Shown: in pieces, positions 1 to 9,004 of the stretch | Position numbering within the stretch: the stretch's first letter is position 1 | Layout: each line of letters begins with the position of its first letter | Assembly (NCBI GenBank): GCA_017529925.1 | Contig: JAFXMZ010000008.1 | Coordinates: forward strand, 52,585-116,584 | Length of the DNA: 64,000 nt | Direction: 5' to 3' | Origin: Clostridiales bacterium | GTDB lineage: Bacteria > Bacillota > Clostridia > Saccharofermentanales > Saccharofermentanaceae | The notes under the pieces: generated by a model | What the model saw: the letters and a program-made list of their open reading frames with translations, nothing else | Database searches by the model: none | What the model was told of the DNA's origin: nothing | Position numbers and translations under genes: made by a program

Positions 1-813
1 CCATACATCGATCTCATCGATCGGTACCGAGCTCTCGGCATCACTCTTCGTGATGTTAAGTCTCCTTGCGAGAGAGGACTGAGCCTCACCGCCGCCCTGA
101 AGCTTCCTGATGGACTCTGCAACCTGACGGATGTTAGAGTGACCGAACTGAAGTCTTCTGGAAAGAACGGGGAATCCCTTATCAAGGATCGTGATCGTCG
201 TTACCTTCTCGGAAAGCTCGATAAGAAGGAGAGTCGAAGAATTGATATTGACGTTACCGTTGATGATTCCGCCGGAGAAGAGCTTCCTGACAGCGTTGGG
301 ATTGGAATCCATTGCTACGGGAGTGAGCTCCATATTCTTGAGGAAATCCCTGAAGTCGTTGACCGTATCCTTCGGGATAGCCGTAGCTCTGATCTGGAGC
401 TTGTCGGCATTTGTCTCCTCGTCCTTTGTCGTACCATATACGACATAGTCGATGATCATATCCTTATTTGTGCCCTGGCCCATGACCTCGTAACGGACCA
501 TGTCCTTGAGTTGCTCGGACTTAACCTTAGGAAGGTCGAGGTCCTTTGTGTGAACGAAAGCACCGTCCGTTGTGAGGATCGCACTTCTCGTCCTGATATT
601 AAGTTTTGCCATAGCATGCTTCAGAGCCATGACGACACCGAAATTATCCGTGATGGCACCATCGGTGATTACATCGGAATCAAGAGGAATGACTCCGACC
701 GTATCGATCATTACCGTACCGGTCTTGTGATTGTAACCGCCTACTGCCAACTTCAAGTCAGAACTGGAGGTATCGATTACCAGGTTCTGAGCGCCTTTGC
801 TGAATAAATCCAT
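1..813 (-). CDS. pilM: Type IV pilus assembly protein PilM (3' end missing)
   Basis: Translating the minus strand from ATG at 813 gives 271 codons with no stop, so the gene runs off the left edge. The product begins MDLFSKGAQNLVIDTSSSDL and continues through an actin-like ATPase fold (an early VIDTSSSDLKLAVGG phosphate-binding-like segment and a later TLLLIELSEKVTTITIL segment), as in PilM/FtsA-like proteins. PilM is the cytoplasmic adaptor that links the PilN/PilO inner-membrane complex to the pilus motor. A GAAAGGAGC ribosome site precedes the start. It is the fourth gene of the leftward pilB-pilT-pilC-pilM operon, 30 bases after pilC, and pilN/pilO or pilins are expected to the left. Confidence 0.85.
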   Translation of the reverse strand, partial: MDLFSKGAQNLVIDTSSSDLKLAVGGYNHKTGTVMIDTVGVIPLDSDVITDGAITDNFGVVMALKHAMAKLNIRTRSAILTTDGAFVHTKDLDLPKVKSEQLKDMVRYEVMGQGTNKDMIIDYVVYGTTKDEETNADKLQIRATAIPKDTVNDFRDFLKNMELTPVAMDSNPNAVRKLFSGGIINGNVNINSSTLLLIELSEKVTTITILDKGFPVLSRRLQFGHSNIRQVAESIRKLQGGGEAQSSLARRLNITKSDAESSVPIDEIDVW

Positions 814-843
814 TTATTTGCTCCTTTCAATTACACTCTTTGC

Positions 844-2055
844 TTATGATCCGATGAACTGTGCCATGTTGAAGATAGGCATCGCGATAGCACCGACAGT
901 GAGACCGATAACGATAGCCATGATGATGATCATGATAGGCTCGATGGCCGATGTCATCTTGGCCGTAGCGGCATCTGCCTCATCCTCGAAAAAGTCAGCG
1001 GCTTTCTCCAGGATGGTATCCAATGTACCGGACTCCTCACCGATCGCACACATAGCGTAGATCATAGGAGGGAATTCGGTAATGTTCTTAATCGACTTGG
1101 ACAGTGTATTACCTTTACGGATCTCAACTCTTGCCTCGGCAAGCTTTTTCTCAAGGACTACGTTATCAAGGGAAGCACCCGTGATCTCAACTGCCTGGAG
1201 AACGGAGATACCGCTTCGGAGAAGCGTAGATACTGTTCTCGTGAATCTTGAAGCAGCTGTCATCTTTGTAGCCTTACCGACGATAGGCATCGAGAGCATG
1301 AGCTTGTCCCATGTCTCCGCACCCTTCTCGGAATTTCTCCAGAGCTTGAAGCCGACATAACCCGTTATGATGACTGCTAAATAAATATACCAGTAACCAA
1401 CGAGTGAATCAGAGATCGCCATAACGGCCTTCGTGAGTCCGGGGAGATCACCGCCCAGGTCGTAGATCGTCTGTGCGATACCGGGTACAAGGAATGTAAG
1501 GAGTCCGACCGTAACACCGACAGTGAGGAAGAAGAGGATCTTCGGGTAAACCATTGCAGCGGATACCTTATTCTTGATCTTTGCCTCCTTCTGGAAGTGC
1601 TCGGCAAGTCTCGCCATGATCTCGTCAAGTCGTCCGGATTCCTCACCGGCAGCGACCATACTGATCATGATGTTGGGGATGACACCCCTCTGATCCCTGA
1701 ATGCTTCAGACAGTGTACGTCCGGACTGGATCGCCTCGTAGATGTTGCCTACACATCTCTTGGCTCTCTTTGAGTCTACCTGCTGGTAGAGCATGTCCAG
1801 GGATCTGATGATTGTAATACCGGCTGACAAAAGGGAAGCAAGCTGTCTGCTTATGAGAACGAGCTCTTTTGTGCTGAGCTTCTTACTTCCTATTTCCATA
1901 TTCATCAGGCCGGGGCCTTTATCAAGCTCGACAGATACGACAAACTTTCCATCGCCTTTAAGCTTTCTTGAAGCATCAGCAACGCTTGCCGCATCAATTA
2001 CGCCGGTAGAAGTCTTGCCGGCATTATCGATGACTTGATACTTGAAATTAGGCAT
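844..2055 (-). CDS. pilC: Type IV pilus inner-membrane platform protein PilC (GspF family)
   Basis: 403 residues, the usual length for PilC/GspF. Two T2SSF repeats can be seen (about 70-190 and 270-395), each followed by membrane segments: a long hydrophobic stretch after YPKILFF near 170-195, another near 222-240, and a C-terminal one beginning IEPIMIIIMAIV. The family forms the polytopic membrane base that couples the PilB/PilT ATPases to pilin movement. The start has a textbook AGGAGG site about 9 bases upstream. It lies 34 bases after pilT and 30 bases before pilM, so co-transcription is likely. No anomaly seen. Confidence 0.93.
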   Translation of the reverse strand: MPNFKYQVIDNAGKTSTGVIDAASVADASRKLKGDGKFVVSVELDKGPGLMNMEIGSKKLSTKELVLISRQLASLLSAGITIIRSLDMLYQQVDSKRAKRCVGNIYEAIQSGRTLSEAFRDQRGVIPNIMISMVAAGEESGRLDEIMARLAEHFQKEAKIKNKVSAAMVYPKILFFLTVGVTVGLLTFLVPGIAQTIYDLGGDLPGLTKAVMAISDSLVGYWYIYLAVIITGYVGFKLWRNSEKGAETWDKLMLSMPIVGKATKMTAASRFTRTVSTLLRSGISVLQAVEITGASLDNVVLEKKLAEARVEIRKGNTLSKSIKNITEFPPMIYAMCAIGEESGTLDTILEKAADFFEDEADAATAKMTSAIEPIMIIIMAIVIGLTVGAIAMPIFNMAQFIGS

Positions 2056-2089
2056 ATCTTATTTCCTCCTGCTGTTATTTTTCCGTTGA

Positions 2090-3205
2090 TTATGCAAAGT
2101 CGAGATCGCCGAACAACGGGCTGTTGGCAGGTCCGCCAACATTATTGATGTATCTCTTGAGATCATCGGGAACACGACATCTCTCGATCGCTGTCTCTCT
2201 CGAGATGATCTTACGCTTTACGAGCTCTGCAAGATAGAAGTCGAGAGGACACATTCCGGAAGAAAGGCTCGTTGCGATCGTGGAATCGATCTGGTATGTC
2301 TTTCCTTCACGGATATTGTTACGGATAGCATCATTTGTAACCATGATCTCGAAAGCAGCACATCTTCCGCCAGTGATCTTGGGAACGAGAGTCTGACATA
2401 TAACCGCTACGAGGATGGATCCGAGCTGAACTCTGATCTGGTCCTGCTGATGAGGAGGGAATACGTCGATGATACGGTTGACCGTATCGGAAGCACTTGA
2501 TGTATGGAGAGTAGACATAACGAGGTGTCCTGTCTCAGCTGCGGTGATCGCGGTACTGATAGTATCGAGGTCACGCATCTCTCCTACGAGGATAACGTCA
2601 GGGTCTTCACGGAGGGCAGCTCTCAGTGCGTTAGCAAATGAGAGTGTATCCTCATGAACTTCTCTCTGGTTGATCATAGCTTCTCCATGCTCATGAAGAT
2701 ACTCGATAGGCTCCTCGAGAGTAAGGATGTGACACTTCCTGACGCTGTTGATATGACCTACCATAGCGGCAAGAGTCGTAGACTTACCGGAACCCGTAGG
2801 ACCGGTAACAAGGATAAGACCACGGGGTCTTAAAGCGAGTTCCTTGAACAGGAGCGGCAGACCGAGCCTCTCACATGTAGGGATCTCTGTTGTAATAGTT
2901 CTTGCAGCAAGAGCATAGCATCCGCGCTGCTTGAAGATATTACATCTGAAACGGCTGTAATCAGCAACAACGTACGAAAAGTCGATCTCTCCTCTTTCTG
3001 CAAGATACTGCTGCCTGGACTTGTCGATCATGGACTTGCACAGATATTCCGTATCTGCGGCAGTCAGGATCTGATTGCTCAAAGGTATCAATGTACCCGA
3101 GATCCTGACCATGGGAGGGAGTCCGACCGTGATATGAGTATCCGATGCTCCTCTCTTAACTGCCTCAGCCAGGATAGCGTCCATAGTCAAACTGAATTCT
3201 TCCAC
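2090..3205 (-). CDS. pilT: Type IV pilus retraction ATPase PilT
   Basis: 371 residues. The N-terminal PAS-like region (ASDTHITVGLPPMVRISG) is followed by a RecA-like ATPase with Walker A GPTGSGKST at about 135-142, an Asp box, and a Walker B/His box region (DPDVILVGEMRD, TGHLVMSTLHT). This family hydrolyses ATP to depolymerise the pilus, powering twitching and DNA uptake. The start chosen is GTG at 3205, with AAGGAGG eight bases before it; the next ATG would delete part of the first helix. It lies 32 bases downstream of pilB. The last 40 or so residues are less typical of PilT. Confidence 0.92.
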   Translation of the reverse strand: MEEFSLTMDAILAEAVKRGASDTHITVGLPPMVRISGTLIPLSNQILTAADTEYLCKSMIDKSRQQYLAERGEIDFSYVVADYSRFRCNIFKQRGCYALAARTITTEIPTCERLGLPLLFKELALRPRGLILVTGPTGSGKSTTLAAMVGHINSVRKCHILTLEEPIEYLHEHGEAMINQREVHEDTLSFANALRAALREDPDVILVGEMRDLDTISTAITAAETGHLVMSTLHTSSASDTVNRIIDVFPPHQQDQIRVQLGSILVAVICQTLVPKITGGRCAAFEIMVTNDAIRNNIREGKTYQIDSTIATSLSSGMCPLDFYLAELVKRKIISRETAIERCRVPDDLKRYINNVGGPANSPLFGDLDFA

Positions 3206-3237
3206 CTGATGTTCCTCCTTTTATCAGTCAACTGTTA

Positions 3238-4905
3238 TTAATCAATAGTGTAAGCAACTCGGCTCATCTCGTCGATGGTGGTGATACCCTCGAGTACCAG
3301 AGCTGCAGCAGAATCCGCGAGCATCTGGGTACCTTCCTTGACGGCAAGCTGTCTCATCTCTTCTTCGCTGGCACGCTTCTCAAGGAGTGTCTTCATGGTC
3401 TTCGTCATAACAACGATCTCATGAATAGCGATACGTCCCTTGTAACCGCTCTCGTTGCACTCTGTGCAGCCCGTTCCCTTGTAGAGTTTCTGACCGGGCT
3501 CGAGGTGAAGCTTATCTATCTCATACTCATCAGGCTCATAAGATTTCCTGCAGTTCGTGCAGATCCTTCTTACGAGACGCTGTGATACGACACCTACGAG
3601 AGCAGACGATACCATGTAAGGCTCGAGGCCCATATCGATAAGTCTGTTGATGAAGGATACCGCATCGTTTGTATGGATCGTACTGAAAACAAGGTGTCCC
3701 GTGATGGCAGCTCTCATCGCGATCTCTGCCGTCTCACCGTCACGGATCTCACCGACGAGGATGATATCCGGGTCCTGACGGAGAATGGAACGGAGGCCGC
3801 TCGCGAATGTCATTCCGGCCTTGGCATTAACCTGTACCTGATTAAGACCGGGGATCTTGATCTCGACAGGGTCCTCAACCGTAATGATATTGGTCTGGGG
3901 ATTATTCTTCTCCGAAAGCAGTGTATAAAGTGTAGTCGTCTTTCCGGAACCTGTAGGGCCGGAGATAAGGCATATGCCCTGAGGTACCTTGATGATCTTG
4001 TCAATGAGCTCATTGTTGTGATCGGAGATACCCAGATACTTTCTGTTGAGGTTACCGTCGTTCTTCGCGAGGATACGGATAACGGTCTTCTCTCCGTGGA
4101 TGGTAGGAAGTATGGATACACGCATGTCGACTTCCTGACCGTTGATCTCAGTCTGGATACGTCCGTCCTGAGGAATACGCTTCTCGGCGATGTTCATTCC
4201 TCCGAGGATCTTGATCCTGGTCGTGATGGCGTCTCTTGCATTGATAGGATTGCTCATGATCTCCTGCATGACACCGTCGATACGGATCCTGACCCTGATA
4301 CGGTCTTCCATAGGCTCGATATGAATATCCGAGGAACCTGCCCTGATAGCGTAATCTATCATGGAGTTAACAAGCTTAACAACAGGGGCACTGTTGACCG
4401 CGTCAGCAACTTCCTCGCTTATTCCCTCAAGTTCGCCGTCACCAAGATCTGCATCGAGTTCCTGTGCAGCCTTCGCCGCACTCTCTTTACCGTAATTAAC
4501 GTGGATGGAATCAAGGATGCCTGTCCTTGTTGCCAGCATCAGAACTATCTGATAACCGGTCCTGAACTGCAGATCGTCCTGAATAAGGATATTCAAGGGA
4601 TCATCGATCGCTACTACGAGATTGTCTTCGTCGAATCCGATCGGGATAAGGGTATTCTCTGTACAGTACTTCTCGTCAAGGAGCGCAGTAGCCTTAGGAT
4701 CGACATCAATACTGGAAAGATCGATGATCGGATAATTGTACTGGCTTGATACTGCACGGAGGATATCGAATTCCGTCATCAGACCCATCTCCGTGATAAC
4801 TTCTCCGAGACGTTTGCCGCTCTCCTTCTGAACGCTCAAAGCCTCAGCAAGTTCGGCAGCTGTCAGGAATCCGCTTTCAATGAGGATATCGCCTAATCGC
4901 TTCAT
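3238..4905 (-). CDS. pilB: Type IV pilus extension ATPase PilB (GspE family)
   Basis: 555 residues from ATG at 4905, which has GGAGG five bases upstream; an in-frame TTG at 4917 lies upstream of that site and is less likely. An N-terminal MshEN/T2SSE_N region (MKRLGDILIESGFL; GEVITEMGLM) is followed by the ATPase domain with Walker A GPTGSGKTTT at about 316-324, Walker B (DPDIILVGEIRD) and a four-cysteine zinc site (CTNC and CTEC near 450-480), all diagnostic of PilB. It drives pilus polymerisation. It is the first gene of the leftward pil operon; the promoter should lie in the divergent spacer before pilD. Confidence 0.94.
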   Translation of the reverse strand: MKRLGDILIESGFLTAAELAEALSVQKESGKRLGEVITEMGLMTEFDILRAVSSQYNYPIIDLSSIDVDPKATALLDEKYCTENTLIPIGFDEDNLVVAIDDPLNILIQDDLQFRTGYQIVLMLATRTGILDSIHVNYGKESAAKAAQELDADLGDGELEGISEEVADAVNSAPVVKLVNSMIDYAIRAGSSDIHIEPMEDRIRVRIRIDGVMQEIMSNPINARDAITTRIKILGGMNIAEKRIPQDGRIQTEINGQEVDMRVSILPTIHGEKTVIRILAKNDGNLNRKYLGISDHNNELIDKIIKVPQGICLISGPTGSGKTTTLYTLLSEKNNPQTNIITVEDPVEIKIPGLNQVQVNAKAGMTFASGLRSILRQDPDIILVGEIRDGETAEIAMRAAITGHLVFSTIHTNDAVSFINRLIDMGLEPYMVSSALVGVVSQRLVRRICTNCRKSYEPDEYEIDKLHLEPGQKLYKGTGCTECNESGYKGRIAIHEIVVMTKTMKTLLEKRASEEEMRQLAVKEGTQMLADSAAALVLEGITTIDEMSRVAYTID

Positions 4906-4985
4906 TGTTGCCTCCAATTATGTGTGAGTGTATATCCGGATTCTTTATGCAACTTTCCGAAAAAAGCGCAGAAAACCCCAAATAT

Positions 4986-5003
4986 ATGTATAAAACTATA
5001 CAT
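4986..5003. promoter_or_regulatory. Inverted repeat in the pilB/pilD divergent spacer
   Basis: ATGTATA, a four-base spacer, then TATACAT: a perfect 7-base inverted repeat about 80 bases upstream of pilB and 120 bases upstream of pilD. Its place between divergent pilus genes suits an operator that controls both directions, but AT-rich spacers throw up such repeats by chance. No known regulator motif is recognised. Confidence 0.25.
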
Positions 5004-5072
5004 CATGGATAATCAAAAAACAAGTTTTTTTAGTATCTTTGGGGGGCATAATGTTAACTTTATTTTACAATG

Positions 5073-5101
5073 CTGATATTTAATTTTTTTAATGGTATAT
5101 T
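5073..5101 (+). promoter_or_regulatory. Putative sigma-A promoter of pilD-yebC
   Basis: CTGATA (-35, 5073-5078), a 17-base spacer and TATATT (-10, 5096-5101) place the transcript start about 15-20 bases before the pilD ribosome site. The -35 is a 4/6 match and the spacer is AT-rich, so this is only a candidate. Confidence 0.35.
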
Positions 5102-5123
5102 ATTAAAGCATTGGAGGTGCCTA

Positions 5124-5960
5124 ATGAGCGCAGAAACACTGGTCCGTATCATATTTGTCTTTTATGCCGCACTGTTCGGCATCGTTATCGGCAGTTTCCT
5201 TAATGTCGTAATATACAGAACACCTGCAGGAAAGACGATCGCCAAAGGTCATTCCATGTGCATGAGCTGCGGACATACCCTGGCTGCCAAAGATCTTGTC
5301 CCGCTCTTCAGCTGGCTTTTCCTCAAAGGTAAGTGCCGTTACTGCGGTGCCCCCATCGCATCGAGATATGCGAAGATCGAGAGCCTGACGGGACTCGTCT
5401 TCCTCCTCACTGCACTGCTTCACACCGATACCGCTTTCGTCCTGCTTCTCGACGGAACAGGTGTCTTCGTATACATGTTTATCTACTATGTCCTGTTCAT
5501 AATCGCCTGTACCGCGGTCATCTCTTCCATGATGATCTGGTATGACACATCGAAAAGCTTCATGAGACTGTCGCTTATCCCTGTGGTAACAGGCTTTATC
5601 GCAGTCTTTGTCTTATCGCTCATGTCTTCCGGCGGCCTCTCATTTTTTGAGATATCAAAAAGGCTCATGGTATGGGCCGGGTCCGTTATCGTCATAACGC
5701 TCGTTGCCACGATAGCAGGAATGGCTGTCAGAAAGTCTTTCTCCATGGAAGAGATAGGGCTCGATATCCTTTTCGCCGGGATATTCTCATTTTCATATTA
5801 TCTGTGGTTCGCCAAGTGGTATATCGCGGTCCCCGTGATCGCAGTTTCCTACGGACTTGTCCGCGCACTTTCATCCGGGAAGGCAAAGAGATATTCCGGT
5901 ATCTTCGGTGCGGCACTCGTCATCATATTCATGCTTATCGTATATTTCATAAACAAGTAA
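5124..5960 (+). CDS. pilD: Prepilin peptidase (A24 family), divergent catalytic region
   Basis: 278 residues from ATG 5124, which has TTGGAGG upstream; a longer frame from 5070 lacks a ribosome site. The N-terminal half is classical: GSFLNVVIYR, a CMSC/CRYC pair of CxxC motifs (zinc site), then SRYAKIESLTG. About six further membrane helices follow. The family cleaves and N-methylates type IV prepilins at the cytoplasmic membrane face. The first catalytic aspartate appears kept (IWYDTSK), but the usual GxGD around the second is EIGLD, with both glycines lost. It is divergent from the pil operon and followed 18 bases later by yebC. Confidence 0.82.
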   Translation: MSAETLVRIIFVFYAALFGIVIGSFLNVVIYRTPAGKTIAKGHSMCMSCGHTLAAKDLVPLFSWLFLKGKCRYCGAPIASRYAKIESLTGLVFLLTALLHTDTAFVLLLDGTGVFVYMFIYYVLFIIACTAVISSMMIWYDTSKSFMRLSLIPVVTGFIAVFVLSLMSSGGLSFFEISKRLMVWAGSVIVITLVATIAGMAVRKSFSMEEIGLDILFAGIFSFSYYLWFAKWYIAVPVIAVSYGLVRALSSGKAKRYSGIFGAALVIIFMLIVYFINK

Positions 5961-5978
5961 ACTGATACGGAGGTTTTT

Positions 5979-6704
5979 ATGTCAGGTCATTCCAAGTGGA
6001 ACAACATCAAGAGAAAGAAAGAAGCTTCTGATGCGGCCAAGGGTGCCGTATTTACGAAGCTCGCCAAAGAGCTCGCAGTAGCCGTAAAGGCCGGCGGTCC
6101 CGATCCCGACGGCAATTCCCGTCTTAAGGACGTCATATCCAAGGCTAAGGCGGCCAATATGCCGAATGACAATATCAACCGCGCCATCAAGAAGGCTGCA
6201 GGTGCAGGCGAAGGCGACGATTATGAAGAGATCACATATGAGGGTTACGGTCCCGGCGGAATCGCCATCATGGTAAGGACGCTCACAAATAACCGTAACA
6301 GGACTGCTGCAGACGTAAGGCACATCTTCAGCAAGTATGGCGGAACTATGGGCGTTGACGGAAGCGTTTCCTTCCTTTTCGAGAATAAGGGCATCATCGT
6401 AATATCGAGAGAAGAATTCGAAGACGAGGATACTGTCATGATGGACGCACTCGACAGCGGTGCGGCAGACTTCTCTTCCGATGAGGAATGCTATGAGATC
6501 GAGACGGCTCCCGATGACTACTTCACTGTCAAGGAAGCTCTCGAGGCAAAGGGATATACCTTCGTCGATTCGAGCGTCGGCCCTGTCGCTTCCACTCTCA
6601 ACGAGGTCGCGGATCCCGATATCTGCGCTCAGCTCGAGAAGATGTTCGACATGATGGAAGAGAACGAAGATATACAGGACTATTTTCACAACTGGGATAA
6701 CTGA
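5979..6704 (+). CDS. yebC: YebC/PmpR family protein
   Basis: 241 residues, beginning MSGHSKWNNIKRKKEASDAAKG, the invariant YebC N-terminus, and containing NIDRAI-like NINRAIKKAAG and YEGYGPGG motifs. YebC proteins were named as DNA-binding regulators; recent work also assigns some of them to ribosome-associated relief of polyproline stalling. Length and all three family blocks are normal. The ribosome site ACGGAGG is seven bases upstream. It follows pilD by 18 bases and sits two bases before the next gene, so it is probably in one transcript with both. Confidence 0.95.
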   Translation: MSGHSKWNNIKRKKEASDAAKGAVFTKLAKELAVAVKAGGPDPDGNSRLKDVISKAKAANMPNDNINRAIKKAAGAGEGDDYEEITYEGYGPGGIAIMVRTLTNNRNRTAADVRHIFSKYGGTMGVDGSVSFLFENKGIIVISREEFEDEDTVMMDALDSGAADFSSDEECYEIETAPDDYFTVKEALEAKGYTFVDSSVGPVASTLNEVADPDICAQLEKMFDMMEENEDIQDYFHNWDN

Positions 6705-6706
6705 GG

Positions 6707-7762
6707 ATGTCTGAACAGGACGGCAACAACCGCGTCATACGGGAACAGCCCGAACAGGCGCAGAGCAGGCACAGGCGCGGAGTACTTATTCCGGAGCTCC
6801 GTTCCACTTTGAAGCGCTTTGACTTAGCTGAGAAGATAAGCCACAAGAATGTTGCGGACCCTAACAGTACGGAGACGATACTTGCGAATGAACAGGCTAC
6901 CCGTGAAGCTCTTTCGAAGATCGCCGTTGTATCCTTCGTAGGATCTTCGGGAACCGGAAAGAGCACCAGAGCCATTACTGTTGCCAGAGCCAACAATATC
7001 CATTTCATCATCGATGACGGTCTTCTCATCAACGGAAGCAAGATCATCGCGGGCATCTCCGCCAAGAGAGCCCCTACAAAGATGGAGTCAGTAAGACAGG
7101 CTTTGTTCGTTGACGATACGAGATCGTCTGCCATGAGGAGGGCTCTCCTTGAGTCAAACATCACGACTCTGATGATCCTCGGCACGAGTGATTCGATGCT
7201 TTCTAAGATCTGTAATAATCTCTGGCTCAACCCGCCGTCCATGACGATAAGGATCGAGGACGTTACCACTGAGGAAGAGAGGATGACCGCCAGACATACG
7301 AGATTGAACGAGGGAATGCATACCATCCCCGTTCCGAGTATGGAGATCAAGCATGAGTTCTCGGGTTATTTTTCGGATCCGTTTAATAAGCTCAGGCAGA
7401 GATTCGAGGCAGAACGCGGAGCGGTCCCTCTTTCCGATGAGGGCGACAAGACGATGGTCCGCCCCACCTTCTCATCACTTGGATCCTACTCTATCTCCGA
7501 TGACGCTCTTCTTGATCTCATTAAGATCGTTCTGAAGGATATACCCGGATTCGGCCAGGTCGACAGCTTTAAGACAGTCAAGAGGACATACGGCGTAGAA
7601 TTCTCTTTAGAGCTTGCACTCTGCTATGGTTATGAAGCCCAGAAAGTCCTTCTGGATGCACAGCAGAAAGTCGGAAATGCCATCGAAGAATACACTTCGA
7701 TAACTACGGTCGCCGTAAATATCAGAGCCGGAAGGCTCCTTCACACTCTGGAGGCAGGTTAA
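6707..7762 (+). CDS. P-loop ATP-binding protein of unknown function
   Basis: 351 residues. A clear Walker A, GSSGTGKST, sits at about 79-87 after a polar, Arg-rich N-terminus. The following stretch (IDDGLLINGSKIIAG, then TTLMILGTSDSML) looks like the rest of a nucleotide-binding core. The C-terminal 90 residues (DIPGFGQVDSFKTVKRTYGV, then a VAVNIRAG-like strand) loosely resemble an Asp23-type domain, an inference by eye. It starts two bases after yebC and its stop overlaps the next start (TAATGG), so it is translated in an operon with the DUF6062 gene. No function is assigned. Confidence 0.7.
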   Translation: MSEQDGNNRVIREQPEQAQSRHRRGVLIPELRSTLKRFDLAEKISHKNVADPNSTETILANEQATREALSKIAVVSFVGSSGTGKSTRAITVARANNIHFIIDDGLLINGSKIIAGISAKRAPTKMESVRQALFVDDTRSSAMRRALLESNITTLMILGTSDSMLSKICNNLWLNPPSMTIRIEDVTTEEERMTARHTRLNEGMHTIPVPSMEIKHEFSGYFSDPFNKLRQRFEAERGAVPLSDEGDKTMVRPTFSSLGSYSISDDALLDLIKIVLKDIPGFGQVDSFKTVKRTYGVEFSLELALCYGYEAQKVLLDAQQKVGNAIEEYTSITTVAVNIRAGRLLHTLEAG

Positions 7763-8523
7763 TGGAAAAGATCTACACCATACCGGTCAATGAAGCATAT
7801 GAATCAGAATGCGAATGCCCTTTGTGCCGGCTGCGCGCCAAGGCCGAGGACGATTATCTCGAATACTATCTCGGTCCCTCGCTCATGGAACCGGATACGA
7901 GAAAGATCACGAACAAAACAGGTTTCTGTCCTGATCATATGGGAAAGCTAAACAGGAAAGAAGCTGCCAGACTCGGACTCGGTCTTATGCTCCATACTCA
8001 CCTGAAAGATTATTATGAGGACCTTTCCGGTGACATCAAGGCTGCAGCTCCGGGAAAGGCGTCTCTTCTTAAGGGAAGGACTTCCGACTATAAGGCCAAG
8101 CTCAATTCCATAGCTGACAGGATCGATAAAAGGACTGCACAATGTCCCATCTGCGAGAGGATCGACTATACCATGGACAGATATATGGAAGTCATCGTTT
8201 ATCTGTTCGCACATGATAAGGACTTCCATACAAAGTTCGAGAACAAAAAGGCCCACTGCCTTCCGCATACTGCGATGCTGCTTCGTATGGCCGCATCAAA
8301 GATGAGCCAGAATGATGCATCCGATTTTGTCCTCATGCTCGCTTCCAACAATGAGGCGGCTTTTGAGAAACTGATCAAGGATGTAGAATGGTTCACCTTG
8401 AAATTCGATTACAGAAATAATGACAAGCCCTGGGGAAATTCCAAGAATGCGATCCAGAGGGCCATGAGATTCTTATCATCAGACAGGAGTGATTTTGATG
8501 AAAAGGGACGAAAGAACAATTAA
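7762..8523 (+). CDS. DUF6062 family protein, cysteine-rich
   Basis: 253 residues. The start overlaps the previous stop (TAATG), arguing for translational coupling. The layout matches what I recall of DUF6062: an opening MEKIYTIPVNEAY, a CPLC motif near residues 19-22, a GFCPDH motif near 57-62, a CPIC motif midway and a HCLPH motif later. Cys/His pairs in this arrangement suggest metal binding or a thiol function, but no reaction is known. It sits between a P-loop ATPase and a YedF-like protein and overlaps the latter by 26 bases, so the three probably act together. Confidence 0.75.
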   Translation: MEKIYTIPVNEAYESECECPLCRLRAKAEDDYLEYYLGPSLMEPDTRKITNKTGFCPDHMGKLNRKEAARLGLGLMLHTHLKDYYEDLSGDIKAAAPGKASLLKGRTSDYKAKLNSIADRIDKRTAQCPICERIDYTMDRYMEVIVYLFAHDKDFHTKFENKKAHCLPHTAMLLRMAASKMSQNDASDFVLMLASNNEAAFEKLIKDVEWFTLKFDYRNNDKPWGNSKNAIQRAMRFLSSDRSDFDEKGRKNN

Positions 8524-8926
8524 GGCTTCTGATATAGCAGAAGGATTCGAGCTCTTCCCCGAACTCGAATCGGCCGACGGCATCGTCAGTGAGGGAAAGA
8601 CAGTCATCATAAAGCATGATTACTATTCTTCCGATTCAGATCATGGAAGGGATCTTCTGCATTCTTTTATCCGTGCACTTTCGCAGACTAAGATATCCGC
8701 TCTTATCCTGATCGATTCAGGCGTGCGTCTCCTGTCATCTGATGATGAAGATACCGTTTTCTTCCTTCGAAGGTCCTGTGAATACAGGATCGTCACAGCC
8801 TGCTCATCCAGTATTTCAGAGTATGGCATCGATCTGACGGATGATTATAAGGATATCTTTCTGCTCGACAATGATGAGATCGCAGAGACTATACTCTCTT
8901 CAAGGGATGCTGTCATTATCGAGTGA
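8498..8926 (+). CDS. YedF-like DsrE-domain protein lacking the TusA domain
   Basis: 142 residues from ATG 8498, preceded by CAGGAG; it overlaps the DUF6062 gene. The pattern (HGRDLLHSFIRALS, LILIDSGVRLL, then a cysteine in ACSSSISEYGI and LDNDEIAETI) closely follows the C-terminal DsrE-like domain of YedF, the putative selenium-metabolism protein, in which the cysteine sits in a CGTCLDFYG context. YedF usually has an N-terminal TusA domain; here it is absent, replaced by about 30 residues. Such domains relay sulfur or selenium on a cysteine. Assignment by eye. It ends the three-gene operon before a bidirectional terminator. Confidence 0.6.
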   Translation: MKRDERTIKASDIAEGFELFPELESADGIVSEGKTVIIKHDYYSSDSDHGRDLLHSFIRALSQTKISALILIDSGVRLLSSDDEDTVFFLRRSCEYRIVTACSSSISEYGIDLTDDYKDIFLLDNDEIAETILSSRDAVIIE

Positions 8927-8951
8927 TCCCCTGTTCCTTTAGATGAAATCA

Positions 8952-8983
8952 AAAAGACAGCCTTCATTTGAAGACTGTCTTTT
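8952..8983. terminator. Bidirectional intrinsic terminator
   Basis: A 13-pair stem with one mismatch (arms 8952-8965 and 8970-8983, four-base loop) has A/T runs on both sides, so it can end transcription of the rightward YedF-like operon and of the leftward pilin-like gene that stops at 9005. Confidence 0.8.
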
Positions 8984-9004
8984 GTTTTTATTGATCTGTC
9001 AGGA

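Noticed and set aside
139..807. 222-codon rightward open frame
   Set aside because: Antisense to pilM, whose minus-strand translation is a clear PilM; the frame is a by-product of codon bias.
3673..4749. 358-codon rightward open frame
   Set aside because: Lies wholly opposite pilB motifs; no ribosome site or family pattern.
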